Below, piece by piece: positions 14,644-23,731 of a DNA stretch of 36,701 nt. Within the stretch, counting starts at the first letter, position 1. Each line of letters starts with the position of its first letter. The stretch comes from an uncultured Muriicola sp. (GTDB lineage: Bacteria; Bacteroidota; Bacteroidia; Flavobacteriales; Flavobacteriaceae). The notes beneath the pieces were generated by a model that was not told the DNA's origin, ran no database searches, and saw nothing but the letters and a program-made list of their open reading frames with translations. The translations under genes were made by a program, and so were the position numbers. Where the stretch lies: the NCBI RefSeq assembly GCF_947258935.1, contig NZ_CAMYKH010000013.1:1-36701 (forward strand). Direction: 5' to 3'.

Positions 14644-16404
14644 ATGAATACCGATATTGAAAATCTATTCAAAGACAGAGTACTCGGTCATCCGGCCGGA
14701 CTATTTGTGCTTTTCTTTACCGAAATGTGGGAACGCTTTTCCTTTTACGGGATGCGTGTTCTATTGGTATTGTTCCTTACAGCACCTTTAATTGGAGATA
14801 ACCCGGGTTGGGAATGGCCCAGAGAACATGCCCTGGCGCTCATTGGCACCTACGCCTCTCTTTTGTACTTAACGCCTATCCTTGGCGGGTATATTGCGGA
14901 TAAACTAATTGGGTATAAGAAAGCGATCATCATAGGATGTGCTGTGATGACCCTGGGTCATGCCTGTATGACAATTGAAACCGTATGGTCTCTCTATGTA
15001 GGCCTGGCACTTCTGGTCATAGGAACCGGATTTTTTAAGCCAAATATTACTTCTGTGATCTCAGAGATGTACCGAGGCAAAGAATCTAAAAAGGATGGTG
15101 CCTATACAATTTTTTATATGGGGGTAAATGCGGGAGCCTTTTTTGGAATGATGCTATGCGGATACCTGGCTGAAAATTACGGATGGTCATGGGGATTTGG
15201 CTTGGCTGGGATTTTTATGTTCCTTGGTATGATTCAATTTTGGCTGGCAGGTAATCTCTTTGGAAAAATAGGAGATAAACCTTTAAAGGCATCAGAAGTA
15301 AATGACAATGTTGACGCTGCTGAGTTTGAAGTAGAAGAGAAGCTTAACCCTTTTACCAGGCTCGATTATATTCTAATTATACTATCCTCCATTGGAGGTC
15401 TATTATACCTTTTCAATGACCCGCTTTCGAAGATCGAGAATATTAATTTCCTCAACTTTAGTGTAGGAGAGTTAGACGGATCTACCGTCACAGTGCTGAT
15501 TGCATTGTTACTATTTTTGATCCTTATCATTAGCCGTACCCTCAGGTATACAAAGTTGGTGCGAAACAGGATCTTTGCGGTTTCCATTTTCGGGATATTT
15601 ACCGTGATCTTCTTTGCCACCTTTGAACAGAACCTGGGCACTATGACCATCTTTGCCAGAGATTATACAGACAGAACACTTACTGGTTCTGCATCCCTGA
15701 TATTCAAGATCGTTGATGCGCTGCTCACAACGGTGCCAATGATGATCATTACCTGGGTATTGTATCTGCTCTTTAAAAAGACCTATTCCAGGATCCCTTT
15801 TTCGAACATTGCCCTGGCAATTGCTTTTCTTGGTATTTGGGGACTTTTGATATTTCGTCTCTATGAAAAATTTGCGCAGGAAGGGAACGAGGTAGAGGCG
15901 AGTTGGTTCGCCATTTTAAATTCTTTCTTTATCATTACCCTGGCACCTTTGTTTTCTCGTTGGTGGGAGAGCAAATACAATCCCAGTGCAGCTCACAAAT
16001 ACGGCATTGGGCTTATTCTCCAGGGTCTGGGTTTTGCCGTGCTGGTTTTCGGCACACTGAATATTGCACCAGGTGCGGCAACCGCCTCGGTAAGTATGAT
16101 CTATTTGATCTTCGCTTATCTTCTGATAACTATGGGCGAACTTTGTGTTTCTCCTGTAGGGCTTTCCTATCTCAGTAAATTGGTTCCTCCCAGAATGATC
16201 GGATTTATGTTTGGGATCTGGTACCTTGCCATTGCCATAGGACAGAAAATGGCAGGAACCCTTGGTGGAATGATAGATGAGATCACGGCTGAATATTCTT
16301 TAAGTAGCTTTTTCCTGATCTTTACGATACTTTGTGTAATGCTCGGTCTAATATCTATAGTACTTAACAGGCCCCTAAAACGCATGATGCACGGAATTAG
16401 GTAA
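14644..16404 (+). CDS. POT-family di/tripeptide:proton symporter (second copy)
   Basis: 586 residues, with the same helix-1 motif as its neighbour (Glu27, Glu30, Arg31, Phe34-Tyr35) and the matching late signature GELCVSPVGLSYLSKLVP. It is about 77 residues longer than the first copy. The extra length lies mainly in the middle, in a linker and additional hydrophobic segments around residues 220-300. The 67-base gap before it holds TAATTTCG, one mismatch from the -7 box, so it may also be expressed separately. Divergence between the copies suggests different peptide preference. The stop lies five bases from the end of convergent comEC, with no terminator between. Confidence 0.92.
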   Translation: MNTDIENLFKDRVLGHPAGLFVLFFTEMWERFSFYGMRVLLVLFLTAPLIGDNPGWEWPREHALALIGTYASLLYLTPILGGYIADKLIGYKKAIIIGCAVMTLGHACMTIETVWSLYVGLALLVIGTGFFKPNITSVISEMYRGKESKKDGAYTIFYMGVNAGAFFGMMLCGYLAENYGWSWGFGLAGIFMFLGMIQFWLAGNLFGKIGDKPLKASEVNDNVDAAEFEVEEKLNPFTRLDYILIILSSIGGLLYLFNDPLSKIENINFLNFSVGELDGSTVTVLIALLLFLILIISRTLRYTKLVRNRIFAVSIFGIFTVIFFATFEQNLGTMTIFARDYTDRTLTGSASLIFKIVDALLTTVPMMIITWVLYLLFKKTYSRIPFSNIALAIAFLGIWGLLIFRLYEKFAQEGNEVEASWFAILNSFFIITLAPLFSRWWESKYNPSAAHKYGIGLILQGLGFAVLVFGTLNIAPGAATASVSMIYLIFAYLLITMGELCVSPVGLSYLSKLVPPRMIGFMFGIWYLAIAIGQKMAGTLGGMIDEITAEYSLSSFFLIFTILCVMLGLISIVLNRPLKRMMHGIR

Positions 16405-16409
16405 GTCCT

Positions 16410-18431
16410 TTATTCGGCTTTCAAAAGATAGGCTCCTTTTTCACTCGTGGAATAAAATGGAAGTCCAATTTTATGGCAACTCTTTTTCCAGCGGGCAACA
16501 TCAGCGGGATAATTACTGCCATCTGCGATCACCATTTCCGGTTGTGTACTGGCAACTAATCTTTCCAAATGGATTCGGGGAGATTGTGTCATAATAAGAA
16601 CTAAAGGCCTGATAGTATTTGGAGGAAAAATTGCGCTACTATCTATTACTATCCATTGTTGATCATCAAAACTAAATGCATTTGGGATGGTACTATATTG
16701 AATGGTATCAAGAAACTCTTTGATGGCATAGTTGCTTACCAAAGATTTCAGACGCGTGCTATCCTGAGGCATTACCTGAAGTGTTCTTCCTTTTTGATAA
16801 AGGAGTCCGGTATTCGCCATTTGCTGAACAATAATAAGGCTTTCTTTTTGCATGCTACTATAGGCCCGATAGAATGTCCATAGCTGAATGCTGAGAACAC
16901 AGATGGCCATGTTCAGCACCCATCTAGATCTTCGTTGCAGTATCCCAATAATAACAAAATAAAGCAATAGATAGCCAAGTATCAGGGTTACAGGGTCCAT
17001 AGATAATTCATCGAATATAAAATGTTCCTGTTCACCAATCCATTGTACTACCTCATTCATGGTTTTGAGTAGCAGATTGTAAAAAACAGCAATAATATTT
17101 GGTAACATGTTAATGGCAGAGAGGATGATAACAACAATTCCCAATCCAAGCAAGATCCCAAGAAAGGGAACGATCAGAATATTGGAGAGAAAAAAGAGTC
17201 CTGGAAATTGATGGAAATAGAATATCGATATAGGAAGTACACCGGCCTGAGCAGCAATGCTTACCGAAAATAGTTGCCAACCTTTTTTTAATAACAAGTG
17301 CCTGGGATTCCATAATTTCATTAAAACAGGATAGATCCATACGATTGCGAACACAGCTGCATAGCTCATCTGAAACCCAACTTGAAACAGGAACATGGGG
17401 TGAATAAGCAAGATAGTAAAGACAGACAAGGCCAGAATATTTACAATACTGGTGGGCCGATTTAAAAACAGGGCGTAGGCCACAAATGAGAACATGGTTA
17501 CTGCTCGGACAACAGAGGGGGAGAGACCAGTGAAGAACGCATAACTCCACAGTGCAAATACAACCAAGCCCATTATTATAGTTGAACCATGACGTATTGC
17601 TTTTAAAGGCTTTAAGAGCGCCTGAAGTAGCAGCAATAAGATACCAATATGGAGTCCGGATACAGCCAGTATGTGTGCGGCACCGGCATTTTGGTAATCT
17701 TTGTAAATGCTTGCATCCAGTTTGTTCCTTTGTCCTAATAGGATGGCTTGCAGAACACCTAGTTCTTTCTTTTCTAAGGAAGTTCTTTCTAAGGCCTGGA
17801 GAATAAATGATTGAAACCAGGCGGCTTTCCCCCTTAAGGAATTTGTGCCTTTAGATCGTTTCAGAATATTATCAGCCTTTAGTTGTATCTGATCATAAAC
17901 ACCCTGGGTTTCCATATAATTATCATAGGCAAATTGATGTGGATTGGCGGGAGGGGGGATAGGACGAATTGGCCCCCAATAATGAAGTATATCATCTACT
18001 TTATACGTTAAAAGTTGAGAATCTTTTTTAGTACTTGCTAACAGAATACCACGAGAATCTATGCCATTCACAGAGCGCACATCAAACAAGTATTGTTCAG
18101 AAAAAGTATTCGATTTTAGGACCCTGCGCAGTTGTAACTCCCAAATACTGTCTTCAGAGAATGCGACTTTTGAATAATGATCTGGCCATAATTTCGGCTG
18201 GGCTAAAGAAACAGCTAAGATGCCCAGGTTATTGGTAGCCAGCAAGATGCTTATACCAAAATAAATCCCCTTTCTATAGGGCTCAAATATGTAGAGAAGT
18301 AAAACAAGAAGTAAGGAAAAGCTCAAGATCAGGAAAGCGGAGTCAATTGAAATATTGAGAAAGCGACCTATAAGAATGCCTAAAATTAAGGCACTACTGA
18401 GTTTTATCGAAATAAAATCATAGGGTTTCAT
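16410..18431 (-). CDS. comEC: ComEC/Rec2-family DNA uptake channel protein
   Basis: 673 residues. The N-terminal part has hydrophobic segments and a soluble DUF4131-type region (about 50-180). The competence domain follows (about 220-490, including AGAAHILAVSGLHIGILL and FFTGLSPSVVRAVTMF), with many membrane helices. It moves single-stranded DNA across the inner membrane in transformable bacteria. The C-terminal 170 residues lack the HxHxDH metal motif of the beta-lactamase-like nuclease domain found in the longer Bacillus protein; only a DGSN...TSEKGAYLL tail resembles that domain's end. It starts two bases after the stop of the NlpC/P60 gene and is probably co-transcribed with it. Confidence 0.88.
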   Translation of the reverse strand: MKPYDFISIKLSSALILGILIGRFLNISIDSAFLILSFSLLLVLLLYIFEPYRKGIYFGISILLATNNLGILAVSLAQPKLWPDHYSKVAFSEDSIWELQLRRVLKSNTFSEQYLFDVRSVNGIDSRGILLASTKKDSQLLTYKVDDILHYWGPIRPIPPPANPHQFAYDNYMETQGVYDQIQLKADNILKRSKGTNSLRGKAAWFQSFILQALERTSLEKKELGVLQAILLGQRNKLDASIYKDYQNAGAAHILAVSGLHIGILLLLLQALLKPLKAIRHGSTIIMGLVVFALWSYAFFTGLSPSVVRAVTMFSFVAYALFLNRPTSIVNILALSVFTILLIHPMFLFQVGFQMSYAAVFAIVWIYPVLMKLWNPRHLLLKKGWQLFSVSIAAQAGVLPISIFYFHQFPGLFFLSNILIVPFLGILLGLGIVVIILSAINMLPNIIAVFYNLLLKTMNEVVQWIGEQEHFIFDELSMDPVTLILGYLLLYFVIIGILQRRSRWVLNMAICVLSIQLWTFYRAYSSMQKESLIIVQQMANTGLLYQKGRTLQVMPQDSTRLKSLVSNYAIKEFLDTIQYSTIPNAFSFDDQQWIVIDSSAIFPPNTIRPLVLIMTQSPRIHLERLVASTQPEMVIADGSNYPADVARWKKSCHKIGLPFYSTSEKGAYLLKAE

Positions 18432-18432
18432 C

Positions 18433-18993
18433 TCATAAGATCCGCGTGGCTTTTACAAAAGCATAATTCCAGTACCCTTCCCGAAGTGAAGAAACAATAA
18501 CCCCCCTAGAAGTGGTGGCATGAATAAATTTGATCTCCTCACCTTCAATTGCTACCACAAGGCCTACATGGTTTATTCTTTTCCTGCGTTTAGATGTTGT
18601 AAAGAATAAAAGATCTCCCTTGGTTACTTCCTCAAGATCTATACGTTTGCCTTCATGGGCCATATAGAAAGATATACGGGGGAGATAGATGTCGTGTTCC
18701 ATAAAGGAAATATATAGCAATCCGGAACAGTCTATCCCTTTGCGCGTCGTACCACCATATTTATAACGAACTCCGGAATAACTCAGCGCAGTATCAATTA
18801 TATCTTCAGATTTTTCAAGTGTGGTGGTCTCTTCAATGGGTTCCTCAACACTCACTTCTTCTTCATTATAATTTGGGTTATCTACTACCTCTACCGTGAT
18901 TTTACGTTGGCTAGCGTAGGCGGTCTTTTTCTTTACTGCACCGCAAGAAACGATGCTGAGACAAAGGGCAACCATAAGAATTTTGTTCATCAT
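18433..18993 (-). CDS. NlpC/P60 cell-wall peptidase, lipoprotein
   Basis: 186 residues. A short signal ends in the lipobox SIVSC (Cys17), so it is a lipoprotein, probably at the periplasmic face. An acidic linker (about 35-62) precedes the NlpC/P60 domain: nucleophile Cys89 in GIDCSGLLY, His142 in INHVGLVV, and a third polar residue, His158, in FIHATTSRGV. It cleaves gamma-D-Glu-diaminopimelate type bonds in peptidoglycan stem peptides. The start could be either of two adjacent ATG codons (18993 or 18990). It is followed at once by comEC and lies 116 bases after lpxB. Confidence 0.9.
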   Translation of the reverse strand: MMNKILMVALCLSIVSCGAVKKKTAYASQRKITVEVVDNPNYNEEEVSVEEPIEETTTLEKSEDIIDTALSYSGVRYKYGGTTRKGIDCSGLLYISFMEHDIYLPRISFYMAHEGKRIDLEEVTKGDLLFFTTSKRRKRINHVGLVVAIEGEEIKFIHATTSRGVIVSSLREGYWNYAFVKATRIL

Positions 18994-19109
18994 AGGTCAT
19001 GAAGATAGGAGCGTCCTTCCATCAAAATTAAGGATTATTTCTGAAGTCGCTTTGCACTCTGTAGGTAAGTAATAGGATATCCTAAGATCTGAACGAACAA
19101 TAAAACTCC

Positions 19110-20237
19110 TTATTGCGTAGTGACTTTTAAAGATGCAACAATTTTTTTAGCGGCATTTTCACTTGCCCCAGGACCTCCTAATTTCTTCTCCAGGATGTCG
19201 TAATCTTTTAGGATAGCATCTCTTTTTGGACCGGATAAGATTTGTTTTAATTCCTTTGTGAGTGCTGCAGTAGTAAGGTTGTTTTGGATAAGTTCCTTCA
19301 CCACTTCTTTATCCATGATGAGATTGACCAGTGAAATATATTTCAGAGTAATAATGCGCTTTGCTATTTGATAAGACACCCAACTTCCTTTATAGCACAC
19401 TACTTGTGGTACCTTAAAAAGAGCAGTTTCCAGGGTTGCCGTTCCGCTGGTTACCAGTGCTGCATATGCACAACGCAATAGGGCATAGGTCTGGTTGGTA
19501 ACATAATGGACCTGTGCATATTTCAGAAACGGTTTGTAAAAAGTACCCTCCAAACTTGGTGCTCCCGCAATTACGAATTGATACTCCGGAAATGCAGGGC
19601 CTACCGAAAGCATAATAGAAAGCATTTTTTCAACCTCCTGCTTACGACTTCCCGGCAGCAATGCAATGATCTTTTTTTTGGGGTCTAGTTGATGTTCCTT
19701 TTTAAATTCTTCAGCTTCTAAATCGGGTTGAGAATCAATGGCATCTAACAAGGGATGACCTACAAAATGTACTGGATAATTATATTTCTCTTCATAGAAC
19801 TGCTTTTCAAATGGAAGGATCACATACATGGCATCTATAGATGCTTTGATCTTTTGAATTCTACCCGCTCTTGAGGCCCAGACCTGGGGAGAGATATAAT
19901 AATTGGTACGGTAGCCATGTTGCTTGGCCCAGGAGGCAATCCTTAGGTTAAATCCGGAAAAATCAATAAAAATGACCACATCTGGTTGAAAGTTGGCTAT
20001 GTCCTCTTTGCAGTAGGAAATGTTTTTAAATATCTTTCTAAGGTTTCCAATGACCTCCGAAAAACCCATAAAAGCTAATTCTTTGTAGTGCATCGCCAAA
20101 GTACCTCCGGCCTTTTCCATCAGATCACCTCCCCAACAACGAATAACGGCTTTAGTATCCTCCGTCCGTAAAGCTTTTATGAGGTTAGAACCGTGTAAAT
20201 CCCCAGATGCTTCCCCCGCTATGATGTAATACTTCAT
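19110..20237 (-). CDS. lpxB: Lipid-A-disaccharide synthase
   Basis: Condenses UDP-2,3-diacylglucosamine with lipid X to make the lipid A disaccharide, at the inner-membrane surface. The N-terminus MKYYIIAGEASGDLHGSNLI is diagnostic. Other family segments are IDFSGFNLR, YYISPQVWASRAGRI, LLPGSRKQEVEKM and the TSGTATLETALFKVPQVVCY stretch. I chose the start at 20237 because the GEASGD motif should lie at the extreme N-terminus; the frame is open to 20267, but that adds ten residues lying in the neighbouring gene. 375 residues, the usual length. It starts two bases after the stop of the 94-residue membrane protein gene. Confidence 0.95.
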   Translation of the reverse strand: MKYYIIAGEASGDLHGSNLIKALRTEDTKAVIRCWGGDLMEKAGGTLAMHYKELAFMGFSEVIGNLRKIFKNISYCKEDIANFQPDVVIFIDFSGFNLRIASWAKQHGYRTNYYISPQVWASRAGRIQKIKASIDAMYVILPFEKQFYEEKYNYPVHFVGHPLLDAIDSQPDLEAEEFKKEHQLDPKKKIIALLPGSRKQEVEKMLSIMLSVGPAFPEYQFVIAGAPSLEGTFYKPFLKYAQVHYVTNQTYALLRCAYAALVTSGTATLETALFKVPQVVCYKGSWVSYQIAKRIITLKYISLVNLIMDKEVVKELIQNNLTTAALTKELKQILSGPKRDAILKDYDILEKKLGGPGASENAAKKIVASLKVTTQ

Positions 20238-20238
20238 C

Positions 20239-20523
20239 TCAAAATACCTTGTAGTACAATATGACAAGAGCTACTAGCAATGTGGCCACCAAAACTCCTT
20301 TGGCACGTTGGTCTCTTCTCAATCTTAGGAATACAAAAAAGGCAATCAGGTTTAGTATGGCACCCAGAGCCAATAAGCTACCCAAATATCCATGGGCATA
20401 TGCCGCCTCAAATGTTTCTGTTATTCCCAGATCTGAAAATAACAGTATATAGAGCAGGGTACCAAATGTGTTGGCAATAAGCCCCACTGCAAACCCTATG
20501 ATCACTTCTTTCTTATTATTCAT
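20239..20523 (-). CDS. Small three-helix membrane protein between surE and lpxB
   Basis: 94 residues with three hydrophobic segments (about 6-29, 48-67 and 75-92) and a basic loop RLRRDQRAKG between the second and third. It overlaps surE by eight bases and ends two bases before the lpxB ATG, so translation is probably coupled to both. I do not recognise a named family. Position next to lpxB suggests an envelope role, but nothing in the sequence shows it. No catalytic-looking motif is visible. Confidence 0.78.
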   Translation of the reverse strand: MNNKKEVIIGFAVGLIANTFGTLLYILLFSDLGITETFEAAYAHGYLGSLLALGAILNLIAFFVFLRLRRDQRAKGVLVATLLVALVILYYKVF

Positions 20524-21295
20524 TTAAATTCCATGTATTAATGTCCTGTATAGTATGGTGTGCCGTTAGATCGAATTGTGTAGGCACTACGGATATATAG
20601 CCTTTAGAAAGTGCCCATTCATCGGTATCTTCTCCTTTATCAAGGAGTTGAAATTCCCCGGTAAGCCAATAATAATCCTTTCCCGAAGGATTGGTTCTTT
20701 TGTCAAATTTCTCCTTCCAGTTGGCTCGGGCTTGTCTGCAAACTTTGATTCCCTTTATTTCTCCGTGAGCTACTTTGGGAATATTTACATTGAGAACCAC
20801 ACCTTTTGGAATGCCATTTTTGAGGGCTTCAGCCACTATTTTTTTTATTGCTTCTTGAGCAGGGGCAAAATCGGCTTCCCATGAATAGTCGCATAAGGAA
20901 AATCCTATGGCGGGAATTCCTTCAATTCCGGCTTCAATAGCTGCGCTCATAGTACCGGAATAAATAACATTTATTGAGGCATTGGATCCGTGATTAATAC
21001 CACTGATGCAAATATCGGGTCTTCTATCCAATAGTTCCTGGAGGGCCAGTTTTACGCAATCTGCGGGAGTTCCACTACAGCTATATTCTTTAGCAGCATC
21101 TTTTGAAGCATCTAAGACCACTCTTTTGGAATATAGGGTATTATCAAGGGTTATGGCATGTCCCATGCCAGATTGAGGGCTATCTGGGGCAACCACCACT
21201 ACCTCTCCAAGTTCCTGCATACTCTTTACAAGAGCACGTAATCCGGGAGCCGTTATTCCATCATCATTGGTTACAAGGATCAAAGGTTTACTCAT
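20516..21295 (-). CDS. surE: 5'/3'-nucleotidase SurE
   Basis: 259 residues. Removes phosphate from nucleoside monophosphates and is linked to stationary-phase survival. The metal site is visible as TNDDG (Asp11, Asp12), the active loop as APDSPQSGMGHAITL, the Asn-containing GINHGSN near residue 100, and CSGTPADCVKLAL before it. Length is normal. It is first in the run surE, small membrane protein, lpxB. The 193-base gap to the divergent Prc gene must hold both promoters; I see no perfect TAnnTTTG for surE. Confidence 0.95.
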   Translation of the reverse strand: MSKPLILVTNDDGITAPGLRALVKSMQELGEVVVVAPDSPQSGMGHAITLDNTLYSKRVVLDASKDAAKEYSCSGTPADCVKLALQELLDRRPDICISGINHGSNASINVIYSGTMSAAIEAGIEGIPAIGFSLCDYSWEADFAPAQEAIKKIVAEALKNGIPKGVVLNVNIPKVAHGEIKGIKVCRQARANWKEKFDKRTNPSGKDYYWLTGEFQLLDKGEDTDEWALSKGYISVVPTQFDLTAHHTIQDINTWNLNE

Positions 21296-21424
21296 GCCGC
21301 ATACTTTACGGCGTAAAAATACGTTTTTACTCAGGATTACCTCGGATAGCCTTTAACAAAAAATTATAGCCTGGGGCGTTTTATGGCATGGTTTTTTCTA
21401 TATCTTAGGGAATTGATTACTTTT

Positions 21425-21475
21425 ATGAAGAGTGGGTTTAAAGGGCATTACATGATGTTGGCTAGACCCGAATGA
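21425..21475 (+). other. Mini-ORF, 16 codons, upstream of the Prc gene
   Basis: ATG at 21425 opens a 16-residue frame (MKSGFKGHYMMLARPE) that ends at a TGA overlapping the ATG of a second mini-ORF at 21472 (ATGA). It may be a leader or chance; I have no homology to support it. Confidence 0.25.
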
Positions 21476-21492
21476 AAAAAACATATACATGA
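21472..21492 (+). other. Mini-ORF, 6 codons, overlapping the Prc start
   Basis: ATG AAA AAA ACA TAT ACA TGA encodes MKKTYT. Its stop overlaps the ATG of the Prc gene by the same ATGA arrangement. This could couple translation into the protease gene or be a chance result of A-rich leader sequence. Confidence 0.3.
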
Positions 21493-23618
21493 AAAAGAAT
21501 CTTGTTTTAGGCTTTTTAGCCGTTCTTATTGCAGTAGCCTCTTGTAGTTTCACCAATAAGACCTTTGAAAGCAACGATAAGGACAAACTTTTATTAGACA
21601 TCATCACCTATATCCTTGAAAAGGGGCATTACGCGCCAAAAGACATCAATGATGATTTTTCGGTGGAAGTATTTGAAGATTTTATAGATGTTCTAGATCC
21701 TACCAAACGCTACTTTCAGGCCGAAGATATCAGGGATTTCGAGCAATATAAGTTTCAGATCGATGATCAGATAAAGAATACTGACATTTCCTTTTTTAAC
21801 CTGGTACACGAACGCTATATAAAGCGAATGGATGAGGTTAAGGTGATCATTGAGGAAGTTCTAGATGACCCTTTTGATTACACCGTAGAGGAAACCATGA
21901 ATTCAGATTATGACAAGAGACCATTCACCAGTTCCAAATCCGAACTGAAGGAACGGTGGAGAAAACAACTGAAATTCTGGACCCTTAATACTTTTGATTC
22001 CAAGTTAAAGGATGAGATCCAAAAGAAAAAGGACGATCCTAAATACAATTCACTCTCAATGAAGGAAGTGGAAAAGGAATCTAGAGAAGTAACGCGGAAA
22101 CAATTAATGGAGTTCTTCGACTTTGTAGATAACCTGGAACGCAAGGACCGTTTTGTACAATTTATAAATACTATTGTAGATAAGTTCGACCCTCATACGG
22201 CGTATTTTGCCCCTGAGGATAAAGACTATTTTGACCGTCAGATATCCGGACGTTTCGAAGGTATTGGAGCTCGCCTCCAGGCAGAACCAGAAGGTGCAAA
22301 GATCACTGAGATTATTTCAGGAGGTCCGGTATGGAGAGGACAGTTACTGGAAGTTGGGGATGAGATCATAAAAGTAGGTCAGGCCAATGAGACTGCCGTG
22401 AATATTGTAGGAATGCCGTTAGATGATGCCGTTAAACTTATTAAAGGGCCAAAAGGAACTACTGTAAACCTAACCGTGCGTAAAGTAGATGGTACCATTG
22501 AAGAAATAGCTATTGTTAGGGATGTGGTAGAGATTGAGGAATCGTATGCCAAATCGGCCAAAGTGATCCAAAAGGATGAAAAATTTGGATTGATTCACCT
22601 CCCAGGTTTTTATGCAGATTTTAAAGATTACGCAGATAGAAATGCTGCCAGTGATGTAGCAAAAGAAATAGAACGATTAAAAGAAGAAGGGATAGAAGGA
22701 TTGATCCTCGACCTTCGTGATAACGGAGGAGGGTCGTTAAGGACAGCTATTGATATGGCCGGACTATTTATAAAAGACGGGCCTGTAGTTCAGGTGCGAG
22801 CTTCTAATAATGAAAAGAATGTGTATGATGACAAGGATGAACGAATTCAGTGGGATGGACCTTTGGTTATTCTTGTGAATGAATTTTCAGCCTCTGCTTC
22901 CGAAATTCTTGCGGCGGCTATGCAAGATTACAAAAGAGCTATTATCATTGGAAGTAACCAGACCTTTGGAAAAGGAACCGTTCAAACCATGTATCCCTTA
23001 GAGAATGTGGTTCATGTAAATGAATACGGAGATCTGGGTGCCATTAAAGTAACTATCCAGAAGTTCTACCGTATCAATGGAGAATCTAATCAATTGGAAG
23101 GCGTAAAAAGTGATGTGGTGATCCCGGATCGTTATCGCTATATTGTTTTGGGTGAAAAAGGACAGGCCAATGCCCTGAACTGGGATAAGATAGAACCTGC
23201 CAAATACAAAGTTTGGGATGGGTATATAGATTTTGAAAAAACCCTTGAGGAGAGTAATAAAAGAATAGCATCCAATCCACAGATAAAACTTATCGAGGAA
23301 AATGCAAAATGGTTAAAAGATCAACAAGACGAAACGTCTATGCCATTGAACTATGATCTTTATAAAGCGCGTGACAAAGAAAGCAGAGCAAAATCGGATT
23401 ACTTTAAAAAGTTATCTGAATACGATTCCAAACTCACTTTCGAATCTTTAAAATACGAGCAACAGTTGTTCACACAAGATTCTGTACTGCGGGAAAAAAG
23501 AAATCGTTGGCATATTAATCTTGCTAAGGATGTGTATATAGAAGAAGCTATTAATGTTCTTAGAGACCTAAAGATCAATAATATAAAGAATGAAAAATTA
23601 GCCCACGTAAAGGGATAA
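21489..23618 (+). CDS. Carboxy-terminal processing protease (Prc/Tsp type)
   Basis: 709 residues. A signal with lipobox-like VASC (Cys19) indicates a lipoprotein facing the periplasm. A helical N-terminal region (about 30-240) precedes a PDZ domain (about 245-335, GIGARLQAEPEGAKI to VNLTVRKVDG) and the S41 protease core, with GLILDLRDNGGGSL, nucleophile Ser469 in FSASASE and Lys495 in TFGKGTVQ. A helical C-terminal region follows, as in the long Prc subgroup. It trims or degrades periplasmic proteins from their C-termini. All catalytic residues are present. Upstream are two ATGA-linked mini-ORFs; downstream is a terminator. Confidence 0.93.
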   Translation: MKKNLVLGFLAVLIAVASCSFTNKTFESNDKDKLLLDIITYILEKGHYAPKDINDDFSVEVFEDFIDVLDPTKRYFQAEDIRDFEQYKFQIDDQIKNTDISFFNLVHERYIKRMDEVKVIIEEVLDDPFDYTVEETMNSDYDKRPFTSSKSELKERWRKQLKFWTLNTFDSKLKDEIQKKKDDPKYNSLSMKEVEKESREVTRKQLMEFFDFVDNLERKDRFVQFINTIVDKFDPHTAYFAPEDKDYFDRQISGRFEGIGARLQAEPEGAKITEIISGGPVWRGQLLEVGDEIIKVGQANETAVNIVGMPLDDAVKLIKGPKGTTVNLTVRKVDGTIEEIAIVRDVVEIEESYAKSAKVIQKDEKFGLIHLPGFYADFKDYADRNAASDVAKEIERLKEEGIEGLILDLRDNGGGSLRTAIDMAGLFIKDGPVVQVRASNNEKNVYDDKDERIQWDGPLVILVNEFSASASEILAAAMQDYKRAIIIGSNQTFGKGTVQTMYPLENVVHVNEYGDLGAIKVTIQKFYRINGESNQLEGVKSDVVIPDRYRYIVLGEKGQANALNWDKIEPAKYKVWDGYIDFEKTLEESNKRIASNPQIKLIEENAKWLKDQQDETSMPLNYDLYKARDKESRAKSDYFKKLSEYDSKLTFESLKYEQQLFTQDSVLREKRNRWHINLAKDVYIEEAINVLRDLKINNIKNEKLAHVKG

Positions 23619-23636
23619 ACAAAAAATCTATATTTC

Positions 23637-23664
23637 AAAGGGCCCTATTTAGGGCCCTTTTTTT
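23637..23664 (+). terminator. Rho-independent terminator after the Prc gene
   Basis: AAAGGGCCCTA (23637-23647), a two-base loop, TAGGGCCCTTT (23650-23660), then more T. A strong 11-bp stem 18 bases after the Prc stop. On the minus strand the T-run is short, so it probably works mainly for the plus strand. Confidence 0.9.
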
Positions 23665-23731
23665 ATGCTTCACACTTAAATAGTTCTTCAGATTAGCCCA
23701 TTTACAAAACTATTTATGCCTAAGAATTTCT

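Noticed and set aside
18994..19109. Small gene or RNA in the lpxB-nlpC gap
   Set aside because: Only a 10-bp palindrome (AGGATATCCT, 19074-19083) is visible, with no open frame of useful length and no terminator.
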